Below, piece by piece: positions 50,227-59,565 of a stretch of DNA of 60,378 nucleotides. Numbering within the stretch: the first letter of the stretch is position 1; each line of letters opens with the position of its first letter. The notes under the pieces are model-generated. The model was not told where the DNA came from. It was given only the letters and a program-made list of their open reading frames with translations, and ran no database searches. Origin of the DNA: Methylobacterium aerolatum (GTDB taxonomy: Bacteria; Pseudomonadota; Alphaproteobacteria; Rhizobiales; Beijerinckiaceae); NCBI RefSeq assembly GCF_022179085.1, contig NZ_BPQE01000036.1:1-60378 (forward strand), in the 5' to 3' direction. The position numbers and the translations under genes were made by a program.

Positions 50227-52392
50227 ATGATGACCGTCCGCAGCAAGCCCCGCATGTCGTGGCGGGGCCGCCGGAACGGGGGAGGAGCCGTCGGGCTCGC
50301 CCTCGCCGTCTGGTGCCTCGGACCCGCGCGCGCGCAGGATGCCTCGAACGAGGTGGCGCTCGAGGAACTAAGTGTCGTCGGCCAGGGCGGAGCCGTCACC
50401 GAGCGCGCCACGGGGCCGGTGGTGGGCTACCGCGCCACCCGTTCGGCCACCGGCACGAAGACCGACACGGCTTTGCGCGATTCGCCCCAGACGGTGAACG
50501 TCATCCCGAGGCAGGTCCTCGCCGACCAAGCGGATGTGCGCCTCGGCGATGCCGTGCAGAATGTCAGCAACGTGCAGCTCGGCGGCACGGTCCAGGGGCG
50601 TTCGCAGAATTACGTGATCCGCGGCTTCCGCACCCAGGTCTTCGCGGTGGACGGCGTGCTCACAAGCCCCGCCATCACCTTCGTGCCCGTGGAGCGGGAC
50701 CTCGCGAATGCCGAGCGCGTCGAGGTGATCAAGGGACCGGCCTCCGTGCTCTTCGGCCGGGGCGATCCCGGCGGCGTCGTCAACATCGTCACCCGCAGGC
50801 CGACCCTCGAACCGTCGGGCGAGATGAGCGTGCTGGGCGGCAGCTTCGGGTTTCGCCGCCTGCAGGGCTCGGTCTCGAGCCGGGTGCTCGATTCGGACAC
50901 GGTCGCCGGCCGGATCAGCTTCGCGGCCCAGGAGGACCCCACCTTCCGCGACATCGGGCGGAACACGAATTCTCGTTACTTCGTCGCCCCGGCCTTCAGC
51001 TGGGTGCCCACCGCCGACACGCGGGTCTATTTCAACGCCGAATTCTCCAGCCAGTACTCGCAATACGACGAGGGGCTCCCCGCGTTCCGCGGCCGTGTGC
51101 CCCTCGACAACATCAAGCGGTTCTACGGCGAGCCGTGGTCCCGCTATTACGGCGCGTTCAACAACATGACGTTACGCGTCGAACACGACGTCAACGCGAA
51201 CCTCACCCTCCGCCAGGTTGTCAACGTCCAGTGGGGCGAGTTCAACGTGTTCGCGGCCCGCGCCACGGGGGTGAATGCCGCCGGCACCCAAGTCACCCGG
51301 CGGGAATCGACGGTGGATTCCGTCTTCGCAGCCGTCGATACGCAGTCGGAGGCGGTGCTGAAGTTCGACACGTTCGGCTTCGCCCACACCGTCCTGGCGG
51401 GCTTCGAGTACTCGAACGGCTTCCGGCACCCGTTTTCGCAGGAGGGTGCCCTGCCGTCGGTGAGCTTCCGCAATCCCGTCTTCGGTGCACGGCCGGTCGC
51501 GGTGAGCCTGCAAGCCGACCTGAAGCAGAAGCTCGAACTCTTCGGGGTCTATCTTCAGGACCAGATCGCCCTGACGCCGGAGCTGCAACTCGTCCTCGGC
51601 GCGCGGTTCGACTTCGGAACGCAATTCTACTTCAGCCGCACCCGCACGTCGCGGACGATTCCGCCGGATCAGGACGTGTTCGGCGCCTCGCCCCGCGTCG
51701 GTCTGATCTACCGGCCCTTCGATCCGCTGACCTTCTACGCCAGCTACGCGACCTCCTTCGCGCCCCAGACGGCGAACGTGCTGAACGTGTCGAACCCGGC
51801 GCCGGAGACGGGGGAGCAGGTCGAGGCCGGAGCGCGCCTCGACATCCTGCCGACCCTCACACTGTCGATGGCCGGCTTCCGTATCACCCGCAACAACGTC
51901 GCCGCCAATGATCCCGTGAACACGGGCTTCTCGGTGATCACCGGCCAGCAGCAGGCCCAGGGCTTCGAGGCGGATCTGGCGGGCGAGATCCTGCCGGGCT
52001 GGAGCGTTATCGGCGGCATCGGCTTTATCGACGCGAGCATCACCCGCGACAAGGTCTTCGCGGTGGGCAACCGCCTCGTGGGCGTGCCGACCTTCAGCAG
52101 CAGCGTGTGGTCCACCTACGAGTTCCGGGAGGGATGGCTGCGGGGCCTCGGCCTTGGGGCGGGCGTCACCTATGTCGGCGAGCGGACCGGCGACCTCAAC
52201 AACAGCTACAAGGTCGGCGCCTACGCGCGGGTCGATGCGGCCGTCTGGTACGATTTCGATGAGCGGTGGCGGCTCTCCGTGAACATGCGCAATCTGACGG
52301 ACGCCCGCTACATCGAGCAGCCGTTCAATCAATTCAGCAATACACCGGGTGCGCCCTTCTCGGTCCTGGCGGCCATCCGCGCCAAGATCTAG
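50227..52392 (+). CDS. TonB-dependent siderophore receptor
   Basis: About 721 residues; an outer-membrane beta-barrel that imports ferric siderophores with TonB energy. Signal peptide (GGGAVGLALAVWCLGPARAQ), then the plug domain (SPQTVNVIPRQVLADQ, YVIRGFRTQVFAVDGV, VEVIKGPASVLFGRGDPGGVVNIVTRRP) and barrel with alternating aromatic strands, ending NLTDARYIEQPFNQFSNTPGAPFSVLAAIRAKI. The start is uncertain among tandem ATGs; the one chosen follows AGGCGCAAGGGA. It converges with the PepSY gene, a usual companion in iron uptake. Confidence 0.88.
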   Translation: MMTVRSKPRMSWRGRRNGGGAVGLALAVWCLGPARAQDASNEVALEELSVVGQGGAVTERATGPVVGYRATRSATGTKTDTALRDSPQTVNVIPRQVLADQADVRLGDAVQNVSNVQLGGTVQGRSQNYVIRGFRTQVFAVDGVLTSPAITFVPVERDLANAERVEVIKGPASVLFGRGDPGGVVNIVTRRPTLEPSGEMSVLGGSFGFRRLQGSVSSRVLDSDTVAGRISFAAQEDPTFRDIGRNTNSRYFVAPAFSWVPTADTRVYFNAEFSSQYSQYDEGLPAFRGRVPLDNIKRFYGEPWSRYYGAFNNMTLRVEHDVNANLTLRQVVNVQWGEFNVFAARATGVNAAGTQVTRRESTVDSVFAAVDTQSEAVLKFDTFGFAHTVLAGFEYSNGFRHPFSQEGALPSVSFRNPVFGARPVAVSLQADLKQKLELFGVYLQDQIALTPELQLVLGARFDFGTQFYFSRTRTSRTIPPDQDVFGASPRVGLIYRPFDPLTFYASYATSFAPQTANVLNVSNPAPETGEQVEAGARLDILPTLTLSMAGFRITRNNVAANDPVNTGFSVITGQQQAQGFEADLAGEILPGWSVIGGIGFIDASITRDKVFAVGNRLVGVPTFSSSVWSTYEFREGWLRGLGLGAGVTYVGERTGDLNNSYKVGAYARVDAAVWYDFDERWRLSVNMRNLTDARYIEQPFNQFSNTPGAPFSVLAAIRAKI

Positions 52393-52472
52393 AGTGGCGT
52401 TACGAACGGGGGCGTCGGCGAACAGCCGAAAGATCGATGCGGAGACAATCTCCCTGTTTACGCATCCGTCCT

Positions 52473-53735
52473 TCAGGCTCGGCTGACGCCACTGTCAGGA
52501 TCGATGCGGGAGGCGGGGCGCTGCCGCATCTCACTGCCGTGCTGCCCGTCCGCGACGCGGCCCCTTCGCCCGGCGGCCCTCCGGCGCAGGACGTAGAGGG
52601 CCAGTCCCGTCGCGGCGAAGCCCGGCATCGCCAGGGCCGCGAGGCAGAACAGCAGGGCTCCCGCCTCGCCGAAGAAGCGGCCCCGATGCACCTCCAGCAT
52701 GTTGCCCGCCATCTGCTTGCCCAGTGGCAGGGCGCCCGCGCGCTCGGCCGACAGGAGCGCACCGGTCCCGGCATCGTAGTGCGCCTCGTTGCGCATGGAG
52801 GGCCGCATGTCATCGCGGGCGAACCAGCGGATGCGGATGGCCTGACGGCCGCCCTCGGGAATCGTGATCTGCGAGAGGCCCGCCCCGCGCCCCTCCCCGC
52901 TCCGGAAATCGGCCCAGGCGGTGTCGAGGGCGGAGCCTCCGCCCATCGCGGGGGCCGCCTTGGCGGCCATGCGTGGGCCGGAGGCCGCCGCCCCGACGAG
53001 GATGCGGTTCGCCCCGTCCTTGAACCAGTCGTACGACCACGTCAGGCCCGACAGGGCGATCAACGCATAGACCGGCAGGAGCCACGTTCCCACCACGGCG
53101 TGGAGCGACCACCACCGCATACGGCCCGGCCGCGACAGGTTGGGGCGCAGCCAGATCCGCCAGCGGTGGATGGACGGCCAGCGCAGGTAGAGGCCGGTGG
53201 CGAGGAACACGAGCAGTGCCAGCGCGCAGGCCCCCGTGATCTGGCGCCCCCAGCCCTTGCCGTCCCCTGGCACGAGCAGATAGCGGTGCAGGGCCAATAC
53301 GGTGCCGAAGAAGCCCTCCCCCCGGACGGGGCCGACGATCCCGCCATCGTAGGGATCGACGAAGACCGAATTCGGACGTTCCGTGGAACCGGGCGCCCTG
53401 GCGAAGCGCGCGGTGACGCTCGCGGTGGGGGCCTCGTCGATCGTCAGCCGCGCCACCCGCAGGCCGGGCCGCTGTGCCTCCAGGCTCGCCGTCAGGGCGG
53501 CGGGTGACAGGTGCGGAGCCTCGCGCGGGGCGACGGCCAGCCGGTCGCGGTTGACCCAGGCCGTCACGGCGTCCTCGTAGCTCAGCAGGGCGCCGGTCAA
53601 TCCCATCACCGCCAGCACGAGGCCCGCCGTCAGGCCGAGCGCCCAATGCAGCCGGAACAGGATGGATCGCAGGCTCGGCAAGGACGCACTTCCCTTCGCG
53701 CACCCACCGTGCGCCGTGCCCCGGCAGTAGGTCAT
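52473..53735 (-). CDS. PepSY-associated membrane protein (iron-uptake type)
   Basis: About 420 residues with four long membrane helices (LFRLHWALGLTAGLVLAVMGLTGALLSY; ITGACALALLVFLATGLYLRWP; LLPVYALIALSGLTWSYDWF; ALLFCLAALAMPGFAATGLALYVLRRR). The HWALGL start, GTVLALHRYLL and SLHAVVGTW segments are the PepSY_TM pattern seen in proteins encoded with TonB receptors, where they are thought to reduce or process ferric siderophores. Start choice between neighbouring ATGs is uncertain. Confidence 0.82.
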   Translation of the reverse strand: MTYCRGTAHGGCAKGSASLPSLRSILFRLHWALGLTAGLVLAVMGLTGALLSYEDAVTAWVNRDRLAVAPREAPHLSPAALTASLEAQRPGLRVARLTIDEAPTASVTARFARAPGSTERPNSVFVDPYDGGIVGPVRGEGFFGTVLALHRYLLVPGDGKGWGRQITGACALALLVFLATGLYLRWPSIHRWRIWLRPNLSRPGRMRWWSLHAVVGTWLLPVYALIALSGLTWSYDWFKDGANRILVGAAASGPRMAAKAAPAMGGGSALDTAWADFRSGEGRGAGLSQITIPEGGRQAIRIRWFARDDMRPSMRNEAHYDAGTGALLSAERAGALPLGKQMAGNMLEVHRGRFFGEAGALLFCLAALAMPGFAATGLALYVLRRRAAGRRGRVADGQHGSEMRQRPASRIDPDSGVSRA

Positions 53736-54033
53736 GGCTTCCGGATGATCAAGAAGTCCTGTTTGGCGGAACATGGGGGTCGGGAGTTTTGAATCGATAA
53801 AAACTATGTATTCGCCGAGACATCGCTGCTAAAGTCGAAATGACCGGCGAGCACGGACACTTTAGTGAAGCGATGGTTTGTGCTGATCGCGGGCGAATAC
53901 TGGAAAGCTGACACTGCAGATCGTAACGACGACCTCCGGAATGACACAAAACGTCACACAACTTGATCCACTGACACGAAGCGGCGGCTAGTCTCTCCCC
54001 CATCGCAACACGTATTCCGAGGAGAGATTCCGA

Positions 54034-54267
54034 ATGCGTATGAAACTCATCGGCGCCACCATGCTGGCCGTGGGGGCTTTCGCGGGGAGCGTCGGCGGCG
54101 CGCAGGCTCAGGGTGGCTGCGGTTTCGGCTTCCACCGGACCTATTACGGTTTCTGCCGTCCGAATGTGGTGTACCGGCCCTATGCCGTGCGGCCGATCTA
54201 CTACGGATACGGCTATCGGCGTTGGGGCTGGCACCGGCCGTGGGGTTGGCACCGCCATTGGGGCTGA
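54034..54267 (+). CDS. GCG_CRPN-type small secreted protein
   Basis: A 77-residue peptide with a signal sequence (KLIGATMLAVGAFAGSVGGAQAQ) followed by GGCGFGFHRTYYGFCRPN, the GCG/CRPN motif seen as a prefix to repeats in Methylobacterium and Bradyrhizobium secreted proteins. A low-complexity Tyr/Trp/His/Arg tail follows (GYGYRRWGWHRPWGWHRHWG). Two cysteines and five histidines suggest metal binding or modification in the envelope. The function is not established. The 300 bp upstream hold no gene. Confidence 0.75.
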   Translation: MRMKLIGATMLAVGAFAGSVGGAQAQGGCGFGFHRTYYGFCRPNVVYRPYAVRPIYYGYGYRRWGWHRPWGWHRHWG

Positions 54268-54309
54268 GTCAGGTCCAGCACCGGCTTAGGCTTCAGATTT
54301 GACGGTCAC

Positions 54310-54740
54310 GACGAGAGTCGGGGCAGACATGCCCCGACCCTCTCTGTCCTGCCTGCTCTCGCCCGGCGCCCCTCGTGGCTGGAGCGGATCGTCGCCCGCG
54401 ACCGCGGGGTTGGATATGGCAAGGCCATCGCCGACGCCTTGCCGCAATGGGCTGAGTGCGATTCTGCGCGGCGAGCGTGCCGACGTCTTCCAGGTCCGCC
54501 AAAGCTGGCTCGACGCTTGGGTGCCCTGGCTCGATGCCGAGTGGGAGGCTGGCAACCGCACCGCGACCGAGCCGTGGCGCAGGGCGAACGGACAGGGCTT
54601 CCGAGGATCGCTGCGCGTGGTCGGGGAATGGGCGACGCGGCGTCGACGCGCTGAGCGGGCCAAATCGGATGCCCGGCCGCGGCGAGAGTGACCCGCTGCA
54701 AGCCCGCCTGATCGGCCTCACGCCTCCATCGTCAGCGGGA
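54310..54740 (+). pseudogene. ISL3-family transposase relic (copy 1)
   Basis: One frame gives VARDRGVGYGKAIADALPQ, like the DDE-region segment of ISL3 transposases. After a shift or deletion another frame gives the C-terminal part: SWLDAWVPWLDAEWEAG, then GFRGSLRVVGEWATRRRRAERA. Most of the transposase is absent. A near-identical fragment lies inverted at 57.6-57.9 kb. Confidence 0.7.
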
Positions 54741-55449
54741 GTGAGCCAGAGCCCTGATACTCGCCAGAGAGATCGGGTCTATCGAATGAAAGAAGGAGCG
54801 ATGGTTGGCGGACAGTTTGCGAAGCATCCAGCCCCTCGGTTGATCGGGGATTTCAACCCAGCAAACTAAGTGCAGGACACCACCCTCCTGCTTCCGGCAG
54901 TCGCCCTCCTCCGGCGACGACGGGTAGCACTGGCAGACCTCCACCGGATGAAACCTCGAAGACAATCTAAGGTCGGTCAGCCGTCGGCAGGCCGACCTGT
55001 CCACTGACTGGAAGCGAGCTGAAAGTCCGGTAGACATTCATCCGCGACACGCCGACCTGACGGTCGATGGAGGCCGGTCCTTCGCATTCGGCGTGCCGGG
55101 CTTGGATCTCATCGTGAGGGATCGTCGACACCGGTCCCCTAACCGCATAGACCCCGGCAGCGTTCTCCGCCTCGATCCCGGCCCGCTTGATCCTCCGGGA
55201 TGAACGCGCGCTCCGTCCCGGCGACCATCCCCAGCACCGTTATGACGTTCCGATGCCCCGGCCGGTCGCGGATCGTGTGGCATCGCTGTCAGAGGGGCGC
55301 GAGACCGGCCGTGATGTGGTCGCGATGGGCCGCATCCACGACCGCGCACGTCGTCCGCACTGCCCTCATCGGGCGACCGCAAATGCTCACCGGGTTGGGT
55401 GGCTTTCGGCCCGTCTGCTTTTTGGGCAGCGAATGCGTTTCGAGCTTGC
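54741..55449. other. Decayed region; possible resolvase C-terminal remnant
   Basis: No intact gene. On the minus strand around 55010-55110 one frame reads IPHDEIQARHAECEGPASI then DRQVGVSRMNVYRTF, like the helix-turn-helix tail of serine resolvases. The remainder (55150-55440) has interrupted frames and no recognised content. Confidence 0.45.
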
Positions 55450-55893
55450 TCAGCGGGAAGGCTCTGCTGTGACCGCGCTCCAGTCCGGCAGGGGAAAGGT
55501 TCGATCGTAGGCGAGGTTGAAGAGGAAAGCATAGGCCACGTAGAAGGCCGCGATCGCGATATCCATCACGAAAGCCTGGAAGAGGCCGATGCCGAGGTAC
55601 CAAGCGATCGGGGGCAGCAGGATCAGCAGCAGCCCCGCTTCGAACAGCACGGCGTGACCGACCCGAAGGACGAGGCTCTTGTGCGTGTGCCCGACCAGCC
55701 GCTGCATCGCCCGGTCAAAGCCGAGGTTGTAGGCGTAGTTCCACGCCGTCGCCACAAGGGCGCTGCCGATGCCGATCACGCCCATGTCGGAGGCGTGCAG
55801 GCCGAACAGCATGGTCCCGAGCGGAATGATGAGCGCGAGTCCGACGACCTCGAACAGGATGGCGTGGCGGATACGGTCGCGTGTGCTGCGCAT
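55450..55893 (-). CDS. PACE-family efflux transporter
   Basis: A 147-residue membrane protein with four helices arranged as two related BTP domains (RIRHAILFEVVGLALIIPLGTMLFG; LRVGHAVLFEAGLLLILLPPIAWYLG), the hallmark of AceI-type exporters of chlorhexidine and related biocides. Both repeats keep the H-A-(I/V)-L-F-E Glu needed for proton coupling, and WNYAYNLGFDRAMQR is typical. It is divergent from a LysR gene that probably controls it. Confidence 0.9.
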   Translation of the reverse strand: MRSTRDRIRHAILFEVVGLALIIPLGTMLFGLHASDMGVIGIGSALVATAWNYAYNLGFDRAMQRLVGHTHKSLVLRVGHAVLFEAGLLLILLPPIAWYLGIGLFQAFVMDIAIAAFYVAYAFLFNLAYDRTFPLPDWSAVTAEPSR

Positions 55894-55981
55894 GATTTTT
55901 CCTGAAAGACGTATCTGGTTCGCTGCCTTCTATCTGTGATACGTCGACCAGCAAGTTGGAAGGCATCTGGAAAACAGATAG

Positions 55982-56890
55982 GTGGCCGTTTCTCTCGACC
56001 AACTTCAGGCTTTCGTGGCGGCGGCCGAGGCCGGATCGTTTTCCGGGGCGGCCCGGGTGCTGCGCAAGGCGCAGTCGGCTGTCAGTACACAGGTGGCCAA
56101 CCTTGAGGCGGATCTGGGTGTCACCCTGTTCAGCCGGACGGGCAGGAACCCAGTGCTTACCTCGGCAGGGGAGCGGCTGCTGCTGGAGGCGCGGATCGTA
56201 CTCGACCGGAGGGAGCACTTCATCGGCGTGGCGAGCAGCCTGGAACAGCGGGTGGAGAACCGGCTGGTCGTCGCCATCGACGAACTCTATCCCGAGCATG
56301 CCCTCGGTGCTCTGTTCGCCGACTTCGCCGCGCGCTTCCCCTTCGTGGAACTGGAGTTGCTCTTCCCGCTGATGGAGGATGTCAGCCGCATGGTCCAATC
56401 CGGAGCCGCCGACCTCGGCGTGATGTGGCGTCAGGAGGTGCTGCCCACAGAACTCGGCTTTCAGACCATCGGCTGGGTGCCCCTGAAGCTCGTCTGCGGG
56501 CGCGATCATCCGCTGGCGAAGGCGCGTGTCGATTGGGAGGAGCTCAAGCGCCACCGCCAGATCCTCGTCGCCGCGCGAAGCGACGGGCCGGAGAAGCGCC
56601 GTCTGCGTGTGGCGGCCGAGGTGTGGTGGGTGGAGAGCCATTGGGTCATTCTGGAAATGGTGAAGCACGGGATCGGCTGGGCCTTTGTCACGGATCACGT
56701 CATCGCCGCGTCCCTGACCGCGCCATACCTCGTCACTCCGGATCTGCAGTTCGACAAAGGCGACTGGCCGATCGCCTTGGAATTGGTCTGGCACAAGCAA
56801 CGCCCCTGCGGCCCCGCCGCGGCCTGGCTCCGCGAGCGCTTCGCGGCGGAACGGGTCGGCAGTGTGTCAGGCGGCAGCCAAGCCGGCTGA
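55982..56890 (+). CDS. LysR-family transcriptional regulator
   Basis: A 302-residue LTTR with the N-terminal winged helix (SLDQLQAFVAAAEAGSFSGAARVLRKAQSAVSTQVANLEADLG) and a substrate-binding domain (LVVAIDELYPEHALGALFADFAARFPFVELELLF). GTG start. The 88-bp gap to the divergent PACE gene is the usual layout for a PACE regulator; it likely activates the exporter in response to its substrate. Confidence 0.9.
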   Translation: MAVSLDQLQAFVAAAEAGSFSGAARVLRKAQSAVSTQVANLEADLGVTLFSRTGRNPVLTSAGERLLLEARIVLDRREHFIGVASSLEQRVENRLVVAIDELYPEHALGALFADFAARFPFVELELLFPLMEDVSRMVQSGAADLGVMWRQEVLPTELGFQTIGWVPLKLVCGRDHPLAKARVDWEELKRHRQILVAARSDGPEKRRLRVAAEVWWVESHWVILEMVKHGIGWAFVTDHVIAASLTAPYLVTPDLQFDKGDWPIALELVWHKQRPCGPAAAWLRERFAAERVGSVSGGSQAG

Positions 56891-57600
56891 GGGACGACCG
56901 CTCCTGGACAGCCGGCGAATGGCCGTTTTCGGAAACCGCTCACGGCGGACTGGACGGCCGTATTGGGTCGGTGGGAGGCCGTGTTCGGCGCGTCGTAGCC
57001 GATATTCGGTCGGAGTGATGTCTCGAACAAGGTAACGGTCAGACCCGCGCCGATATAGCTAAGCGCGTCGTTGTCGCTGGCCGCCAGCGAGCCCCGGGTG
57101 ATCGCAGAAACGCCTGTCGCGCTTGCAGTGATCTCCGCGGTGGAGAGGCTGTCGCCGTTGACGAGGCCGCTCCCGTCGACCCCTCGGCAATCGCCTCGTT
57201 TACGATGGTCTCACCCATCCTCATGTCGACCATCGTCGTACGCCACTGTCTTCCGCTGATACGGCCAAGATTATCCCGCGCTCGTCCGCGCAATCCGTCT
57301 TATCGACAACGAAAAATCTTATATGAATTATTATATAAAAATATATTGGTAAGGAAGCTATGCGTAGCTATAAACATGATTACGATGATACGATATTACT
57401 AGAAATATGAAATTTGATTTATATCATGAATTATCGCAAAAATAATAGAAAAATTCAACATTACGACAAGCGGACAGATTACTTGGCACTATGAACTATA
57501 ATATAAGTGCGCATTTTCACCTTTTATAATAGAGGCGTTTCGGCGGGGTGTTTACGTTCGTGGATGTGTTTCGGCGTGCAACTTCGGCTCTGATCCACTC
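56891..57600. other. Non-coding decayed region with AT-rich island
   Basis: Contains an adhesin relic (listed separately) and, at about 57290-57540, a stretch with strikingly low GC and many A/T runs, unlike the rest of the window. No credible gene or RNA is seen in it. Confidence 0.6.
57025..57170 (-). pseudogene. Remnant of a filamentous-haemagglutinin-like MBG/YDG-repeat protein
   Basis: One minus-strand frame reads LVNGDSLSTAEITASATGVSA then ITRGSLAASDNDALSYIGAGLTVT. This is the recognisable beta-repeat of large secreted adhesins, but only about one repeat remains, without start, signal or export domain. Confidence 0.55.
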
Positions 57601-57880
57601 TCGCTGAACATGGAGGCGTGAGCCCGATCAGGCGGGCTTGCAGCAGGTCACTCTTGCCGCGGCCGGGCATCCGACTTGGCCCGCTCGGCGCGTCGACGCC
57701 GCGTCGCCCATTCCCCGACCACGCGCAGCGATCCTCGGAAGCCCTGTCCCTTCGCCCTGCGCCACCACTCGGTCGCGGTGCGGTTGCCAGCCTCCCACTC
57801 GGCATCGAGCCAGGGCAGCCAAGCGTCGAGCGAGCTTTGTCGGACCCGGAAGACGTCGGTACGCTCCCCGCGCCCTGGCC
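57601..57880 (-). pseudogene. ISL3-family transposase relic (copy 2, inverted)
   Basis: The minus strand encodes SSLDAWLPWLDAEWEAGNR and GFRGSLRVVGEWATRRRRAERA, nearly the same as copy 1 but in opposite orientation. Similarity continues through the stop into GCCCGCCTGATCGG and beyond. It lacks the catalytic domain. Confidence 0.7.
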
Positions 57881-58064
57881 GTCGGGCGAGGCGCTCTGGC
57901 AATCCGCCGTCGTCCTGCGCAAGCCGGCCTGACGCCGCCATGGGCGGCGAAGGGCGATATCTTGCTCCACCCTGGCTGACCCGCTACTGACGAAGGCGCT
58001 TCCGTCACCGGTGCGTCCGCCGGCGCGACGGAAAGGCCGAAGAGTCGTTGCGGGTAAAGTGTTT

Positions 58065-58105
58065 GGGCCTGTAGCTCAATGGTTAGAGCCGACCGCTCAT
58101 AACGG
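58065..58105 (+). tRNA. Truncated tRNA (CAU anticodon), 5' half only
   Basis: The sequence has the acceptor 5' strand (GGGCCTG), a full D arm (TAGCTCAATGGTTAGAGCC) and the anticodon arm GACCG-CTCATAA-CGG with anticodon CAT. Immediately afterwards it departs into CCGGC and T-runs; there is no variable loop, T arm or acceptor 3' strand. It would be Met or lysidine-type Ile2. It probably marks an integration junction of the adjacent integrase element. Confidence 0.75.
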
Positions 58106-58157
58106 CCGGCTTTTTTATTTTTTCCTTTAAAATTAATGCTTCCCGTTCCGAGTATTC

Positions 58158-58181
58158 GTGAAACGTTCTCGAACGGTTCAC
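58158..58181. repeat. Near-perfect 24-bp palindrome at the integrase 3' end
   Basis: GTGAAACGTTC and GAACGGTTCAC pair at 10 of 11 positions around a 2-bp centre. It sits between the truncated tRNA and the integrase reading frame and overlaps its original stop; an integrase arm site or hairpin is possible. Confidence 0.5.
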
Positions 58182-59356
58182 GCCAATCTGTGTCGTTTCT
58201 GTCGTCCGCCCATCGCTGCCCCAGCTTCGGCCATGTGGTCGGGGTGATGCTGGGCGTAGTGACGCCGGAGCACGGCCTCGCCCATGCCAGCGAAGTCTGC
58301 GGCTTAATAGGTCGGGACGCCCTGCTGCATCATGTGGGTGACAGCCGAATGCCGAAGGGTGTGAGGTGATACGCCGGCTCCGAGCTTGGCCGCCTTCACC
58401 GCATTGGCGAACCCGACCTTGATCCGGGCGACCGGCTCCCCGTGCCACTCCACGACGAACGCACCGTGCGCCGCAGGCTTGCCGGCCGCAGCCGCAGCCG
58501 CAGCCGCCTCCGCCCGAGCCTTGTCGGCCATCCTGCGCCATCTGCGTAGATGCGCCAGGATTCCGCGCGGCAACCGCACCGGGGGCTGGCGCTTGTTCGT
58601 CGCCCGGGCGCCCTCCCTCAGCCGATAGCAAACCCCGGCATCGAGGTCGAGATAGGATCTGCCGGCCGCCGCCTCCCAGCTTGCGGTGAGGACGGCCCCC
58701 GGGCGGCTCGCAGTCGCGTAGGCCAGCAGCACAAAGCGCGCGAGATGGCGCATGGTGTAGCGCCCCTGCCCTTTCCGCTCGCCGCCCTCGCGTGCCCGCC
58801 ACATGGTCCAGACCAGTCCCGCGATCTCGGATCGAGAGAGCCAGCGGTCTCGTACCTCGCCGCGCCTCGGCAGAGCGACCTTTACAATCTCGCGGTGATA
58901 GCCTTCGCGGTGGTGGTGCCCGATCGCGGCCGAGAGGTCCTGAAGATCACGCCGAGCGCCTCCGGCATTGCCACGGTGCGTGACGTAGGCTCGGCAGGTC
59001 GCACCCGTGACCTGGGCGAGCGTCTTGTTCCCCCACCAGTCAGATACGCGCTGAAGGCGCCGGGCGATCCGCTTGTGGTCTGGGTGCGGAGCCACGACGT
59101 CGTCGGTGTAGATGCTCAGGACGTCCGCGATGGTGATGTCAGAGAGACCACGTTCCCGCCGCGCCGGCCGGTGCGCCGCACGGAGGTAATCGGCGAGGGC
59201 TTGATGAGCGCCTGCAACTTCGCCTTCAGCGCATCCTGTGGCGTGCATCCGATCGCCATCTCGGATGACCCAGCGAGCGGCGTGTGTGATCCGGCCGGAT
59301 CGGTCGGTACGCGCGCGGACGAGGTAGAGGCGGGGGCCCTTCGCAAGTCTCGGCAT
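58178..59356 (-). pseudogene. Tyrosine recombinase (integrase) with premature stop before the catalytic Tyr
   Basis: The open part (350 residues from the ATG) has the SAM-like core-binding region and the catalytic Arg (TASRPGAVLTAS) and HxxR (SPHTLRHSAVTHMMQQGVPTY). A TAA at 58306-58304 then ends it. Reading on in the same frame gives AADFAGMGEAVLRRHYAQHHPDHM, containing the expected catalytic Tyr, and a natural stop at 58178. A single G-to-T change of a GAA codon would explain the stop. The protein as encoded lacks its nucleophile. Confidence 0.82.
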
Positions 59357-59565
59357 GCCGCCCTCATCCTCTTGATCTCGCCCAGCGTGACCCATTCCTT
59401 GCCCGCGTAGCGTTCGGTGACAAGGCGGCCAGCGTCGCGCTCCTTCCGCAGAGCCCCAACCGTCATCCCGCCGACCGGCCACGCGATGGCGACCGCGTCG
59501 GCGAGGCGCAGCGGTGTGTCGTCGGTGATCTCGCCTGGAGCCGGGATGCGAGCGCTACGGGGCAT
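59116..59565 (-). CDS. Putative excisionase-like DNA-binding protein
   Basis: A 149-residue protein with a MerR/excisionase-like helix-turn-helix region: DTPLRLADAVAIAWPVGGMTVGALRKERDAGRLVTERYAGKEWVTLGEIKRMRAAC. The C-terminal part overlaps the integrase start in another frame. GGGGGG precedes the ATG. Its position upstream of an integrase supports an excision or directionality role, which is inference. Confidence 0.6.
   Translation of the reverse strand: MPRSARIPAPGEITDDTPLRLADAVAIAWPVGGMTVGALRKERDAGRLVTERYAGKEWVTLGEIKRMRAACRDLRRAPASTSSARVPTDPAGSHTPLAGSSEMAIGCTPQDALKAKLQALIKPSPITSVRRTGRRGGNVVSLTSPSRTS

Noticed and set aside
55715-56800. 361-codon minus-strand frame across the PACE and LysR genes
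   Set aside because: Antisense of the LysR gene joined to an out-of-frame part of the PACE gene.
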